Below are positions 42,791 through 51,943 of a stretch of DNA of 64,000 bases, piece by piece. Under the pieces are notes generated by a model, which was not told the origin of the DNA, did no database searches, and saw only the letters and a program-made list of their open reading frames with translations. This DNA is from Candidatus Schekmanbacteria bacterium RIFCSPLOWO2_02_FULL_38_14 (lineage in GTDB: Bacteria; Schekmanbacteria; GWA2-38-11), in contig MGDH01000011.1 of NCBI GenBank assembly GCA_001790855.1, forward strand, positions 124,001-188,000. The letters run 5' to 3'. The translations under genes were made by a program, and so were the position numbers. Within the stretch, counting starts at the first letter, position 1. Each line of letters starts with the position of its first letter.

Positions 42791-45070
42791 ATGTTTTCAA
42801 AAAATGCTATTACTGTCCTCCAGAAAAGGTATCTGAAAAAGGATGATAAGGGGAATTGTGTAGAAGAGCCTGAAACCATGTTCAGGCGGGTTGCAGGGTT
42901 TATAGCAGAGGCGGAAAGGCAATATAAAAAAACTGATGAGGAAATCTGTGAAATTGCGGAAAAGTTTTATGACATCATGATAAACCTTGATTTCCTTCCC
43001 AACAGCCCAACCCTCATGAATGCAGGGAGGGAACTTGGACAGTTATCTGCGTGTTTTGTGCTCCCTATTGAAGACTCAATGGAAGCAATCTTTGAAACTA
43101 TTAAAAACACTGCCCTTATTCATAAAACCGGAGGCGGAACAGGCTTCTCCTTTTCCAGGCTTCGCCCAGCCAATGACCTTGTAAAAACAACACACGGCGT
43201 ATCAAGTGGTCCAATATCATTTATGGAAGTCTTTAATGTTGCCACTGAAACCATAAAACAGGGCGGAACCAGAAGAGGCGCGAATATGGGAATCCTGAGA
43301 GTCGACCACCCTGATATCCTGGACTTCATAACCTGTAAAAAAGAGAATAACCGTTTAAACAACTTTAATATTTCAGTAGCATTAACTGAAAGATTCATGG
43401 AAGCTGTTGAGCTTGATGAGGAGTATGAACTGATAAACCCAAGAGGCAAGGAAGTAGTCAAAAAACTTAATGCAAAAAAAGTTTTTGAAATGATAGTAAA
43501 CCTTGCATGGAAAAACGGAGAACCGGGCATAATATTCCTCGACAGAATTAACAAGGACAACCCGACTCCTGAAATAGGAGAGATTGAAAGTACAAATCCT
43601 TGCGGAGAACAACCACTCCTTCCCTATGAATCCTGCAACCTTGGCTCCATAAACCTTTCAAAGATTGTCAAAGAAAAAGGAGAATCTCCATCCATAGATT
43701 TTGACAAATTCAGAACCCTTGTATGGACCTCTGTGCGTTTTCTTGACAATGTAATTGATGTGAACAAATACCCTCTTCCAATAATTGAACAGATGACAAA
43801 GGGAAACAGGAAAGTTGGGCTTGGTGTAATGGGATTTGCCGACATGTTAATCAAGTTGGGAATTCCGTACAACTCCCATGAAGGAATAAGTGTAGCAAAA
43901 AAAGTTATGGGTTTTATAAAGGAAGAAAGCTATAAAGCCTCCTCTTCTTTAGCAAAGGAACGCGGCAATTTTTTAAACTATAACCGTAGCAAATACAGGG
44001 ATTCAAATGTTCCTTTAAGAAATGCTACTCTGACAACAATTGCACCAACCGGCACTCTTAGCATAATCGCAGACTGTTCAAGCGGCGTTGAGCCTATATT
44101 TGCAATTTCTTATTTCAGGAACGTTCTTGATAATGATAAACTGGTTGAAGTAAATCCTCTATTCCTTAGTGTTGCAAAAGAAAGAGGTTTTTACAGTGAA
44201 GAACTTATGGAAGAAATAGCAAAAAAAGGCTCCATAAAAGATATTGATAAGGTTCCTGATGATGTAAAAAAAATCTTTGTAACCTCACACAATATTTCTC
44301 CTGAATGGCATATCAGGATGCAGGCTGCATTCCAGAAATATGTTGATAACGCTGTTTCCAAAACCGTAAATTTTCCTAATACTGCAACTTCAAAGGACAT
44401 AGAAAAAGCATATATCCTCGCATATAAAATTGGATGCAAGGGAGTTACTGTATACAGGGACGGCAGCAGAGACTCACAGGTACTGAACATAGGGAAAACT
44501 GAAAGGAACAAAAACCATGAAAATCATCTTACTCCGCGTCCCAGGCCTTCAATGACTACAGGAGCAACTTTGAAAAACAAAATTGGCTGTGGAAATCTTT
44601 ATGTCACTGTCAACAGCGATGGAAACGGAATATGCGAGGTATTTACCAATACCGGCAGAGCCGGTGGATGCCCAAGCCAGTCAGAAGCAACAAGCCGGCT
44701 TATCTCGCTTGCCCTGAGGTCAAATGTAGATATCTCTTCCGTTGTTGAGCAGCTCCGAGGGATAAGATGCCTCTCGTGTATCAGGAAAAACGGTAAAGAC
44801 AATAATGGTGACGCAATAAAAGTTCTTTCCTGCCCTGATGCCATTGGAAAAGCAATTGAGCATTATCTATCAGGTAATTTTCATAAAACCGATACGGTCG
44901 ATATTTCTTTTCATCACGGGCCAATCCCTGTATCGCAAAACACTTTGGTACAGATGAATGTTGATGCCCCTCATTTATCAAACGGTTCCTGCCCTGACTG
45001 CGGAAACCCGATTGAGCATGAAAGCGGATGTATTGTGTGCCGTTCATGCGGATTTTCCAAATGCCACTAA
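42791..45070 (+). CDS. nrdJ: Class II (vitamin B12-dependent) ribonucleotide reductase
   Basis: The 759-residue protein has FLPNSPTLMNAGRELGQLSA near 73 with the first active-site cysteine in SACFVLP, HKTGGGTGFSFSRLRP near 118, NPCGEQPLLPYESCNLGSIN near 267 carrying the thiyl-radical cysteine region, and IAPTGTLSIIADCSSGVEP near 415. The C-terminal extension contains CLSCIRK and a zinc ribbon, CPDCGNP and CRSCGF. It reduces nucleoside diphosphates using adenosylcobalamin, with or without oxygen. AAAGGAG precedes the ATG. A palindrome-bearing promoter and a leader RNA precede it, so regulation by nucleotide or cobalamin status is likely. Confidence 0.96.
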   Translation: MFSKNAITVLQKRYLKKDDKGNCVEEPETMFRRVAGFIAEAERQYKKTDEEICEIAEKFYDIMINLDFLPNSPTLMNAGRELGQLSACFVLPIEDSMEAIFETIKNTALIHKTGGGTGFSFSRLRPANDLVKTTHGVSSGPISFMEVFNVATETIKQGGTRRGANMGILRVDHPDILDFITCKKENNRLNNFNISVALTERFMEAVELDEEYELINPRGKEVVKKLNAKKVFEMIVNLAWKNGEPGIIFLDRINKDNPTPEIGEIESTNPCGEQPLLPYESCNLGSINLSKIVKEKGESPSIDFDKFRTLVWTSVRFLDNVIDVNKYPLPIIEQMTKGNRKVGLGVMGFADMLIKLGIPYNSHEGISVAKKVMGFIKEESYKASSSLAKERGNFLNYNRSKYRDSNVPLRNATLTTIAPTGTLSIIADCSSGVEPIFAISYFRNVLDNDKLVEVNPLFLSVAKERGFYSEELMEEIAKKGSIKDIDKVPDDVKKIFVTSHNISPEWHIRMQAAFQKYVDNAVSKTVNFPNTATSKDIEKAYILAYKIGCKGVTVYRDGSRDSQVLNIGKTERNKNHENHLTPRPRPSMTTGATLKNKIGCGNLYVTVNSDGNGICEVFTNTGRAGGCPSQSEATSRLISLALRSNVDISSVVEQLRGIRCLSCIRKNGKDNNGDAIKVLSCPDAIGKAIEHYLSGNFHKTDTVDISFHHGPIPVSQNTLVQMNVDAPHLSNGSCPDCGNPIEHESGCIVCRSCGFSKCH

Positions 45071-45168
45071 TATAGTTAACAGAATAGCAGGAGCAAACCT
45101 TTGTATTCGCTCTTAAGAATGTAGCCTCAGGCTTTAGCCTGCGCAAATTTTTATAAAAATAATCGACA

Positions 45169-45807
45169 ATGAATTATCAGGAACTATTAGAAGATTATCA
45201 CAAAAAAAAATCTGAGATAAAAGGAAGATTGAAAGAATTCCGGAAAACATTTAAACAACCTGATGAAATAATCTTTCAGGAACTTGTATTCTGCATTCTT
45301 ACTGCAAACGCCAGCGCACAGATGGGAATAAATTCAGTCAATGAAATAAAAAACGTATTGCTTGAAGGTTCAGTGAATGACTTAAGGAAGGGACTTAAAG
45401 GCAGGCACAGGTTCTGGAAAGTGAGAGCGCAATATATATTTCATACAAGAGAATATCTCAAAGAAAACTTTAATTTCAGAATTAAAGAAAAAATCTATTC
45501 TTTTAAAGATCGCAATCTTTTAAGGGATTTTTTTGCATCCAATAAAGATATAAAGGGGCTTGGTTATAAAGAAGCAAGCCATTTTTTAAGAAACATAGGA
45601 TTTAAAGGCTATGCAATTATTGACAAGCATATTCTCAACTGCTTATATGAATTCAGGCAGATAAACAAACCGGAAAGACCCAAAAACAAAAAACAATATA
45701 TTGAAATTGAAAATGCTATGAGGTCTTTCTCAGAAAGAGTTAAAATAGATATGGACGAAATGGATCTTCTCCTCTGGAGCAGGAAAACAGGGAAGATTCT
45801 AAAGTGA
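45169..45807 (+). CDS. 8-oxoguanine DNA glycosylase/AP lyase, Ogg2 type
   Basis: The 212-residue protein belongs to the HhH-GPD superfamily. It shows QELVFCILTANASAQMG near residue 40, the hairpin-helix-hairpin segment IKGLGYKEASHFLRNIGF near 125 with the Schiff-base lysine, and the catalytic aspartate in YAIIDKHIL near 147. The C-terminal MDLLLWSRKTGKI is typical of the archaeal-type Ogg2 family, also found in thermophilic and anaerobic bacteria. It removes 8-oxoguanine and nicks the abasic site. It follows nrdJ after 98 bases, in the same direction. Confidence 0.9.
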   Translation: MNYQELLEDYHKKKSEIKGRLKEFRKTFKQPDEIIFQELVFCILTANASAQMGINSVNEIKNVLLEGSVNDLRKGLKGRHRFWKVRAQYIFHTREYLKENFNFRIKEKIYSFKDRNLLRDFFASNKDIKGLGYKEASHFLRNIGFKGYAIIDKHILNCLYEFRQINKPERPKNKKQYIEIENAMRSFSERVKIDMDEMDLLLWSRKTGKILK

Positions 45808-45852
45808 TAATATCACCGCAATCTCAATTTAATCTGTTCAATCAAAAAAAAT

Positions 45853-46267
45853 GAAGAAGGCCATAAGCCGGGTTCTGTTTCCTGAAAGGATTCAGGACGG
45901 TAATCATCTATCTAAGCAGCCTACCCTCTCGCTGGTGATATAAATCATCCGGAACGGGCAGTTCCATAGCGAGTTTACTTGGCTTTGCTCCGGGTGGGGT
46001 TTGCAATCCCGGTATGTTACCATACCAGAAGGTGAGCTCTTACCTCGCCTTTTCACCCTTACAGGTGGCTTGCGCCACACATTATAGCTTATAGCTTTTG
46101 GCTAATAGCCATAAGTGAAAGCCGTAGGCTTTCCTGCGGTATCTTTTCTGTTGCACTTTCCTTCCCTCACGGGATCCTGAATGTTCAGGACACCCTGCCC
46201 TGCGGAGCCCGGACTTTCCTCCCTGATTCCAGCAACCTGAAATCAGAGCGATTACCTGGCCTTCTTC
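45853..46267 (-). ncRNA. rnpB: RNase P RNA, bacterial type A
   Basis: Read on the minus strand, the gene starts GAAGAAGGCCAGG and ends GGCCTTCTTC, which pair as P1. The conserved core GGAGGAAAGTCCGGGCTCC follows the first helices, and near the 3' end come GGTAGGCTGCTTAGATAGATG and ACAGAACCCGGCTTATGG. All universal regions (AAGGGTGAAAAGGCG, ACTCCACCCGG-like ACCCCACCCGGAGCAA) are present. A T-rich run follows P1 and can act as terminator. About 50 extra bases (46081-46132) lie next to P12 and contain an AGCTATAAGCTATAA-type repeat. The RNA processes tRNA 5' ends together with RnpA, which is not encoded here. Confidence 0.95.
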
Positions 46268-46414
46268 AAAAAATATTTAATTGATATTATGTACCCTTTA
46301 TTTTATAAAATATACAAACATAGCTCAAATGTCAAAGCTCAAAGTTAAGTTGGAAAATGGACAGTCTTCTGATCTTCCATGTCAGGTAAAAATGAGCACT
46401 TTTGAAAAAGCTAA

Positions 46415-49400
46415 ATGAAAACTTTAAGACATTACCATATTGCATTCGTCTTATTTCTCACATTTTTTTTTCTTCTCCCTCCATTAAGCCTCTCTGGTGC
46501 TGCTTCCATTTCAACAGAAAATGGATTAACTCTCTCCTTTGCTTCAAATGGGGATTTGAATGGATTTAAAATCAAGGACAATAATTTATTGAGATATGAA
46601 AAAACAGGAGGATTCTATGTAAGGGACATGGGACCTGTCCCTTCAGAGGGTTTTACTAATGGTGGGTTTGAGTCTGAAAAGGGGTGGAGTCTTGGAGAGA
46701 AGTGGTACAGGGATTGGAAAGAAACTCATGAGGGAAAATGGTCTGTAAAACTTGAAATGCCTGGCTCTGTAATGCACAACAGCGGGCAATTACTCTCTGA
46801 GAAAATTTCTGTCAAACCGGAGAGGGAGTACCTTCTGACTTTCTCGCTTAAGATAAAAAAGTTAAGCGGTAATGGCATCAATCTTTTAATCAACCAGTAT
46901 GACAGGGAGAACAAACCCTTAAAAGAGCTATTCCATCAGGTGATAAAAGAACCAGGTTCAAAAGAAGAAGACTGGTTTAAGGTCTATCACCCCTTTAAAA
47001 CTGCTAAAGAAACTTCTTATATAACAATCTCCTTTTATTCACATAAAAGCCTTGTAATCCTCTGGCTTGACAGCATAGAACTATCAATAGTTGGAAACTC
47101 AAAACATGCAAAACTCTCAGGCGAGGTTAAAGCTTCAGGAAATGAGTTCCTCCTGTACCATGGGGCATCCGAGGAGAAGCATCTGGTTGTTAATGCCACT
47201 ATCAGCGGAAAAGGAGATTTTATAAGGGTTGACGGAACTGTTGAGGATTTCTCAGGGAATGACCGCGCCCTGATTCTATCCTTTCAAATCCCGATAGAGG
47301 CAAGAGGATGGACATGGTGGGATGATATCCAGAGAAAGAGAGAAATCCATGAAGAAGAATGCTACAATGAATTCTATACAGTAGGCAAGGATAGGTATTT
47401 TTCAAAGCTTCCGCTCTCATGTATAAATAACCCTAATACCTCAATTTCCATTGCCGTGCCTCTTAACATGCCAAGAATTTTCAGGATTTCCTATTGCTAT
47501 GATAGAGGGTATGAATTGGAATTTGATTTTGGTTTAAGTAAGGATACAGCAAAATTTCCTCAAAAAGCAAGTTTTTCTTTTTTAATCTATTCTTCTGACC
47601 CTAAATGGGGAATGCGCTCTGCCTTGAAAAAGTATTACGGAATTTTTCCTAAATTTTTTGAAAAGAGAAATGAAAGAGAAGGTATTTGGTTTGGCTGGCT
47701 CGATCCTGAAAAAATGAGAGATCCTGAGGATTTTGGGTTGATGTTTGATTCAACTGCTGTTGTTGGAAAAAGTTTAATTTATGACAATAGACATAAAATA
47801 TACGCCTTTCCATATTTTGAACCTTACGGGATAGGTATATCATGGTCAAATGTATTAGATGAAGATAAGCACATTTCTCCTGAAATTCCATATTCTAAAA
47901 TAAAAGATAGACTGGAAGAAATAGCAATTAATCAGGAAGTCAAGCTTTTTGGTTCAGGGGTAAATTTAGGAAAAGCGGCATTAGATTCCGCTTATGATGA
48001 CGAAAATGGAAAACTTTATATTGCAAGATATAAACCTTATCTGTTTTCTAACCCTGATCCAGATTTAAACGGAGAAAGTTATGGAAAAGCTATTTTGCAA
48101 GAACTGGGTTACTTGTTTGAAAACCCTGAGATTTTTTATCTAAAAGAAAAATATGCAGAAAAACCATTTATAGATGGTTGTTACATAGACTCTATAGTGC
48201 CTTGGCATTGGGCAAATAAGGAAAATTACAACAAAGAACAATTTAAATATGCAGATATTCCCCTTGTCTTCAGCTATAAAACCCGAAAACCTGTACAATT
48301 AAGCAATTTCTGTAATTATGAATTAATTTCACATATTTCAGATTCTATGCATGAAAAAGGCAAATTAATGCTTGGCAATATATGGGCTTGTAACCATACT
48401 TATTTCGCTCATCTTTTCGATATTGTTGGAGCAGGAGAATATTCATCTGATCAACCTGACCTCCACTTTCATTATCTCAGGAGTCTGAGCTATCAAAAGA
48501 CACTTTCTTTCACTGATAGGGAATTAACAAGCCCTAACTTAGATATTAAAGAAAAGGAAAAAAGGCTAAAAAAATGTTTAGCCTATGGAGTGTTCCCGGG
48601 TAGCTATAGATGGCAAAAGGAGGGAGAACTTGAACTGCCAAGGGAGCTTTATAAAAAATATATACCTTTAATCCAGAGAATTTCTTCAGCAGGATGGGAA
48701 CCAATCCCTGAAGCAAGCTCCTCGCATCCTGATATCATGGTAGAGCGTTTCGGTCCTTCTAAATATCGAGATCTATATTTTACTCTCAGGAATACGTCTG
48801 ATTCTGAAAAAAAAATAACCCTCAGAATAAACACTTCATCCCTTGATTTCAAAGAAGGAGATATAAAAAATCTCATAGTTGAGGAACTCCTCTCAGGGAA
48901 AGAACTGAAGTCTGAAGCATTAGGAAACTCCCTTATTGTTCAGGTTGAAATATCTTCAGAAAATACAAAACTCTTGCATATAAGTCTAAAGCGAAGGCAA
49001 CTGATAAAAAAACTTTTTGAAATAAAAAACGAACTGAATATCTTTTCTAATTCTGAGATATCTACATATAAGACCGAAAATCTTTTAACAAAATGTATTG
49101 CTCCTGAGAAAAATTCTGAATCAATTATATACTATTTTGACAAAGAGGATGGTTTAGCAGATTCAAGGATTGTCCAGATGAAAAATAATTCTAATGGGAA
49201 GATTGTACAACTTAGAATACCAGAATTTCCTGTTATACCCGGAGAATTTTATCTTCTCAATCTGACTTACAAGGCTTCACCTCAGGAAATAACTAGAGAG
49301 GGGTTTTTAGGATATAATTTTAATATTATTTACAATCTTTTAAAATTCTTATCAAGTGGTTATCTGCCGGAAATTAGTGTAAGACTGCTATTCCTTGATC

Positions 49401-49888
49401 ACGGAAATCATGTTTTAGACAAAGAAACAATATATTTCAATGAATTTACATATACTGATTCATGGAAAGACCTTGATAAATATTTTATCGCCCCATGGGG
49501 TTCCAAAAAGGTGGCAATACATATCAAGATTGAGAGCAATAGAACAACCCTTTTATTAAAAGACTTACGATTGTATTCAAGGAGTAACGCATTAGAATCA
49601 GAGAGAGAAATTAATCATGTTGAAGAAATAAAATCCTTTATCAAGGAAAATTTAATATCAAAAGACCGCAACCTTATTAATTTAATCAACGAACTTTTGG
49701 TAATTTTGGAGAAAGATAATTCGAATGAGGCAGATATAAATAAACAATTATCTCTTTTCAGGGAACAATTAATTCAATTTGAAAAAATGTTTATCTTTAT
49801 GTCAGCAGATAAGTCTCTTAATAAAAACAACGATATTCTGAGATTCTTGTGGCGTTTAAAGATTATCAATTCTATAATTTCTCCATAA
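46415..49888 (+). CDS. Very large secreted protein, putative glycoside hydrolase-like
   Basis: The 1157-residue protein has a signal peptide (about 1-30, with FFFLLPPLSLSGAAS) that contains an in-frame T9 tract. Near 75-215 lies a CBM4/9-like beta-sandwich (NGGFESEKGWSLG, WSVKLEMPGS). A second beta domain (about 225-395) resembles galactose-mutarotase-like supersandwich domains that precede catalytic barrels. The middle (about 400-730) has alternating strand and helix pattern with acidic loops (FIDGCYIDSIVPWHW, DIVGAGEYSSDQPD), suggestive of a TIM barrel. The C-terminal parts are beta-rich, then helical. No family is certain. It converges on the surface-glycan cluster with a 17-base overlap, so a glycan substrate is a fair inference. 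Confidence 0.65.
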   Translation: MKTLRHYHIAFVLFLTFFFLLPPLSLSGAASISTENGLTLSFASNGDLNGFKIKDNNLLRYEKTGGFYVRDMGPVPSEGFTNGGFESEKGWSLGEKWYRDWKETHEGKWSVKLEMPGSVMHNSGQLLSEKISVKPEREYLLTFSLKIKKLSGNGINLLINQYDRENKPLKELFHQVIKEPGSKEEDWFKVYHPFKTAKETSYITISFYSHKSLVILWLDSIELSIVGNSKHAKLSGEVKASGNEFLLYHGASEEKHLVVNATISGKGDFIRVDGTVEDFSGNDRALILSFQIPIEARGWTWWDDIQRKREIHEEECYNEFYTVGKDRYFSKLPLSCINNPNTSISIAVPLNMPRIFRISYCYDRGYELEFDFGLSKDTAKFPQKASFSFLIYSSDPKWGMRSALKKYYGIFPKFFEKRNEREGIWFGWLDPEKMRDPEDFGLMFDSTAVVGKSLIYDNRHKIYAFPYFEPYGIGISWSNVLDEDKHISPEIPYSKIKDRLEEIAINQEVKLFGSGVNLGKAALDSAYDDENGKLYIARYKPYLFSNPDPDLNGESYGKAILQELGYLFENPEIFYLKEKYAEKPFIDGCYIDSIVPWHWANKENYNKEQFKYADIPLVFSYKTRKPVQLSNFCNYELISHISDSMHEKGKLMLGNIWACNHTYFAHLFDIVGAGEYSSDQPDLHFHYLRSLSYQKTLSFTDRELTSPNLDIKEKEKRLKKCLAYGVFPGSYRWQKEGELELPRELYKKYIPLIQRISSAGWEPIPEASSSHPDIMVERFGPSKYRDLYFTLRNTSDSEKKITLRINTSSLDFKEGDIKNLIVEELLSGKELKSEALGNSLIVQVEISSENTKLLHISLKRRQLIKKLFEIKNELNIFSNSEISTYKTENLLTKCIAPEKNSESIIYYFDKEDGLADSRIVQMKNNSNGKIVQLRIPEFPVIPGEFYLLNLTYKASPQEITREGFLGYNFNIIYNLLKFLSSGYLPEISVRLLFLDHGNHVLDKETIYFNEFTYTDSWKDLDKYFIAPWGSKKVAIHIKIESNRTTLLLKDLRLYSRSNALESEREINHVEEIKSFIKENLISKDRNLINLINELLVILEKDNSNEADINKQLSLFREQLIQFEKMFIFMSADKSLNKNNDILRFLWRLKIINSIISP

Positions 49889-50588
49889 CTATCTGCAAAC
49901 CAATACCAAATGGAGGGTGAAAGATTTTTTCACAAGTTGAGATTAGTGGAACAATCCATTTATCAAAAAAAATCCCTTGTTTACCTAAAGATTTTGCTCC
50001 TTCTTTTTCTCTGAAATCTTTCTTTAATAAGCAAAAGTTAATATACCATGCAATAGTTCCTGGCAAGTTAAAATAAAATGTTTGAACTATTTTCATAGAC
50101 CCAGCTTTTGCCAATCTTATTGCATCTTTTTTCGTATACCTGCGAAAATGTCCAATTTGCTTGTCCCAATGCCCAAAAAGCCATTCCATAGCAGGAACCT
50201 GAAGAATTATCTTCCCCCCTGGACGAAGATAATGAGATGCCCTTGCAATCGTTTCTTCATCATTTTCAATATGTTCAAAAACCTGGATGCTTATTATTGA
50301 ATCAAATGAGCCATATAAATCTGGTCTTTCAAAACTTTCAATATCACTGTGAATTAAGAGTACATTTTCCTTTCCAGGTACTAAGCTACTCAGGCTCTGC
50401 AAAAACACCGGTGAAGGCTCTAATAGAAGTAAAAATGGAAATTTCTCATTAAGAAGAAACCGGCTAAATCGTCCCGTACCGGCCCCTAATTCAAAAACCC
50501 TCTGTCCTAAAAATGGGCGTACCATTGAATATAGCCATCGATTGTAATTTGCCACCAAGACGTCAGCAAATTCGACTGCAGCTGGCAT
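49872..50588 (-). CDS. SAM-dependent methyltransferase, class I
   Basis: The 238-residue protein has the Rossmann methyltransferase motifs: FELGAGTGRFSRFLL near residue 32 (SAM-binding), LLLLEPSP (motif II acid), SIISIQVFEHIENDEE near 95 and LRPGGKIILQVPA near 123, followed by WDKQIGHFRRYTKKD, common in glycan-cluster methyltransferases. The substrate is unknown, probably a sugar or lipid carrier. It is the last gene of the surface-glycan run. Its 3' end overlaps the 3' end of the big secreted protein gene by 17 bases on the opposite strand. Confidence 0.88.
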   Translation of the reverse strand: MPAAVEFADVLVANYNRWLYSMVRPFLGQRVFELGAGTGRFSRFLLNEKFPFLLLLEPSPVFLQSLSSLVPGKENVLLIHSDIESFERPDLYGSFDSIISIQVFEHIENDEETIARASHYLRPGGKIILQVPAMEWLFGHWDKQIGHFRRYTKKDAIRLAKAGSMKIVQTFYFNLPGTIAWYINFCLLKKDFREKEGAKSLGKQGIFFDKWIVPLISTCEKIFHPPFGIGLQIVMEKL

Positions 50589-50617
50589 TTCGAGTGTATA
50601 CTTATCAGTAGTAATAT

Positions 50618-51928
50618 TCAGAAACCTCTCCTTGAAAATCTCTCAAACGCCCATGGTATATGTGGACCTTCTTTCACACATCTTAATATTTGTGTATCTT
50701 TAAAATCCCACACTCTCTCAGGAGCAAGATCAACACTTACAGGATGTCCATTCCAGCTTGAAGGATAGTAAAAAGCGCCTACAACCTGAACAAACACAGA
50801 AAAAATTATCAATATCAAAAATATTATTTTTAAATAATTTTTGTAAAAAACCTCATCCCATACAAAAACTAAAAACAAGCACAGGAAAGGAAGTATATCC
50901 AACAATAAACGGTATCCATAGGCATACCCACCCCACCATGCCTGAGTAAAACTGTAAAGGAATATTACTGAAAAAGTGGCAATTGAAAAGTATTTGAAAA
51001 CCGTATCCTTCCTTTTTTTCCATGAATTATAAACTCCCCAAAAACAAAAAATTAAAACCGGAGAATATGTTAAAATTCCTCTGTTCGGACTTATTAGAAG
51101 TCCAATCAGTCCAGGTAAAAAATTTATTGTCCATGTTCCTGACATCTCATGTGTTTTTACACCTGCTTTCTGCAGCGCAGCGAGACCTCCTGAGAAATTT
51201 TCAAAATAAAAATAATTATAATACAATAAGAATAAAGCTATAGATAAACAAATAATCAGAAACCTCAACAATTGATTTCTATACTTTTGAAACACATATG
51301 TGGCAAATATAAAAGCCACAAGTACATGAGTAGGCCTGCATGTTACAGCTAAAGAAAGAGGAATAGCAGAATAAATAACATACTTTTGGTTTTTGGATGC
51401 TCTAATTAAAAATAATATAGTGAGGCAAAAAAACATCTGTGTTGGTCCGTGGAGCCATATCCCTTGGCTGCTTACAGACCATGTCGAAGTGGCAAATGCA
51501 TAGATTAGGGAAATAGCTAAGGATTTTTTTTCATCAGTTAATTCATTCAAAGATAAGTACAGGAATAAAACTGAAAGAGCTGCAAATATAGTCGCAGAGA
51601 ATTTAGATAAAGCATCAACAGTTCTGCTATTAATTGGCATTCCAAAAGATAAGGGAAAGAAATATATTGGGACTGCCAGAATCGCTGGTAATATTGGATA
51701 ACTGGATAAATATTTTCCTTTTACAGGTTGTATAAATAGATATTCCTCATTGGCTTCACTATTATAAAGGAAAGGAAATTCGTTTAAATCTAAATTAAAT
51801 TCTTTTATAATGCTTACAGGAAGATACCTGTTAGGAATAGTATCCCCTGAACTTGTTTCTCTTAGGTTGATATTGTAAATAAACAGAAGAAGGAAGAAAA
51901 GAAGTGAGATTTTTAAAACTTTATTCAT
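50618..51928 (-). CDS. GT-C-type multi-pass membrane protein, putative glycosyltransferase
   Basis: The 436-residue protein has about ten transmembrane helices. The long first loop (DTIPNRYLPVSIIKEFNLDL, YPILPAILAVPIYF) followed by TVDALSKFSATIFAALSVLFLY is a pattern seen in dolichyl-phosphate-mannose-type (GT39/83-like) transferases that use a lipid-phosphate sugar at the outer face. A conserved acidic residue of that loop is likely catalytic (inference). The C-terminal end is soluble (SWNGHPVSVDLAPERVWDF). It lies between a UGM-like flavoprotein and a methyltransferase gene. Confidence 0.75.
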   Translation of the reverse strand: MNKVLKISLLFFLLLFIYNINLRETSSGDTIPNRYLPVSIIKEFNLDLNEFPFLYNSEANEEYLFIQPVKGKYLSSYPILPAILAVPIYFFPLSFGMPINSRTVDALSKFSATIFAALSVLFLYLSLNELTDEKKSLAISLIYAFATSTWSVSSQGIWLHGPTQMFFCLTILFLIRASKNQKYVIYSAIPLSLAVTCRPTHVLVAFIFATYVFQKYRNQLLRFLIICLSIALFLLYYNYFYFENFSGGLAALQKAGVKTHEMSGTWTINFLPGLIGLLISPNRGILTYSPVLIFCFWGVYNSWKKRKDTVFKYFSIATFSVIFLYSFTQAWWGGYAYGYRLLLDILPFLCLFLVFVWDEVFYKNYLKIIFLILIIFSVFVQVVGAFYYPSSWNGHPVSVDLAPERVWDFKDTQILRCVKEGPHIPWAFERFSRRGF

Positions 51929-51943
51929 AATTTCTAAAATTCA

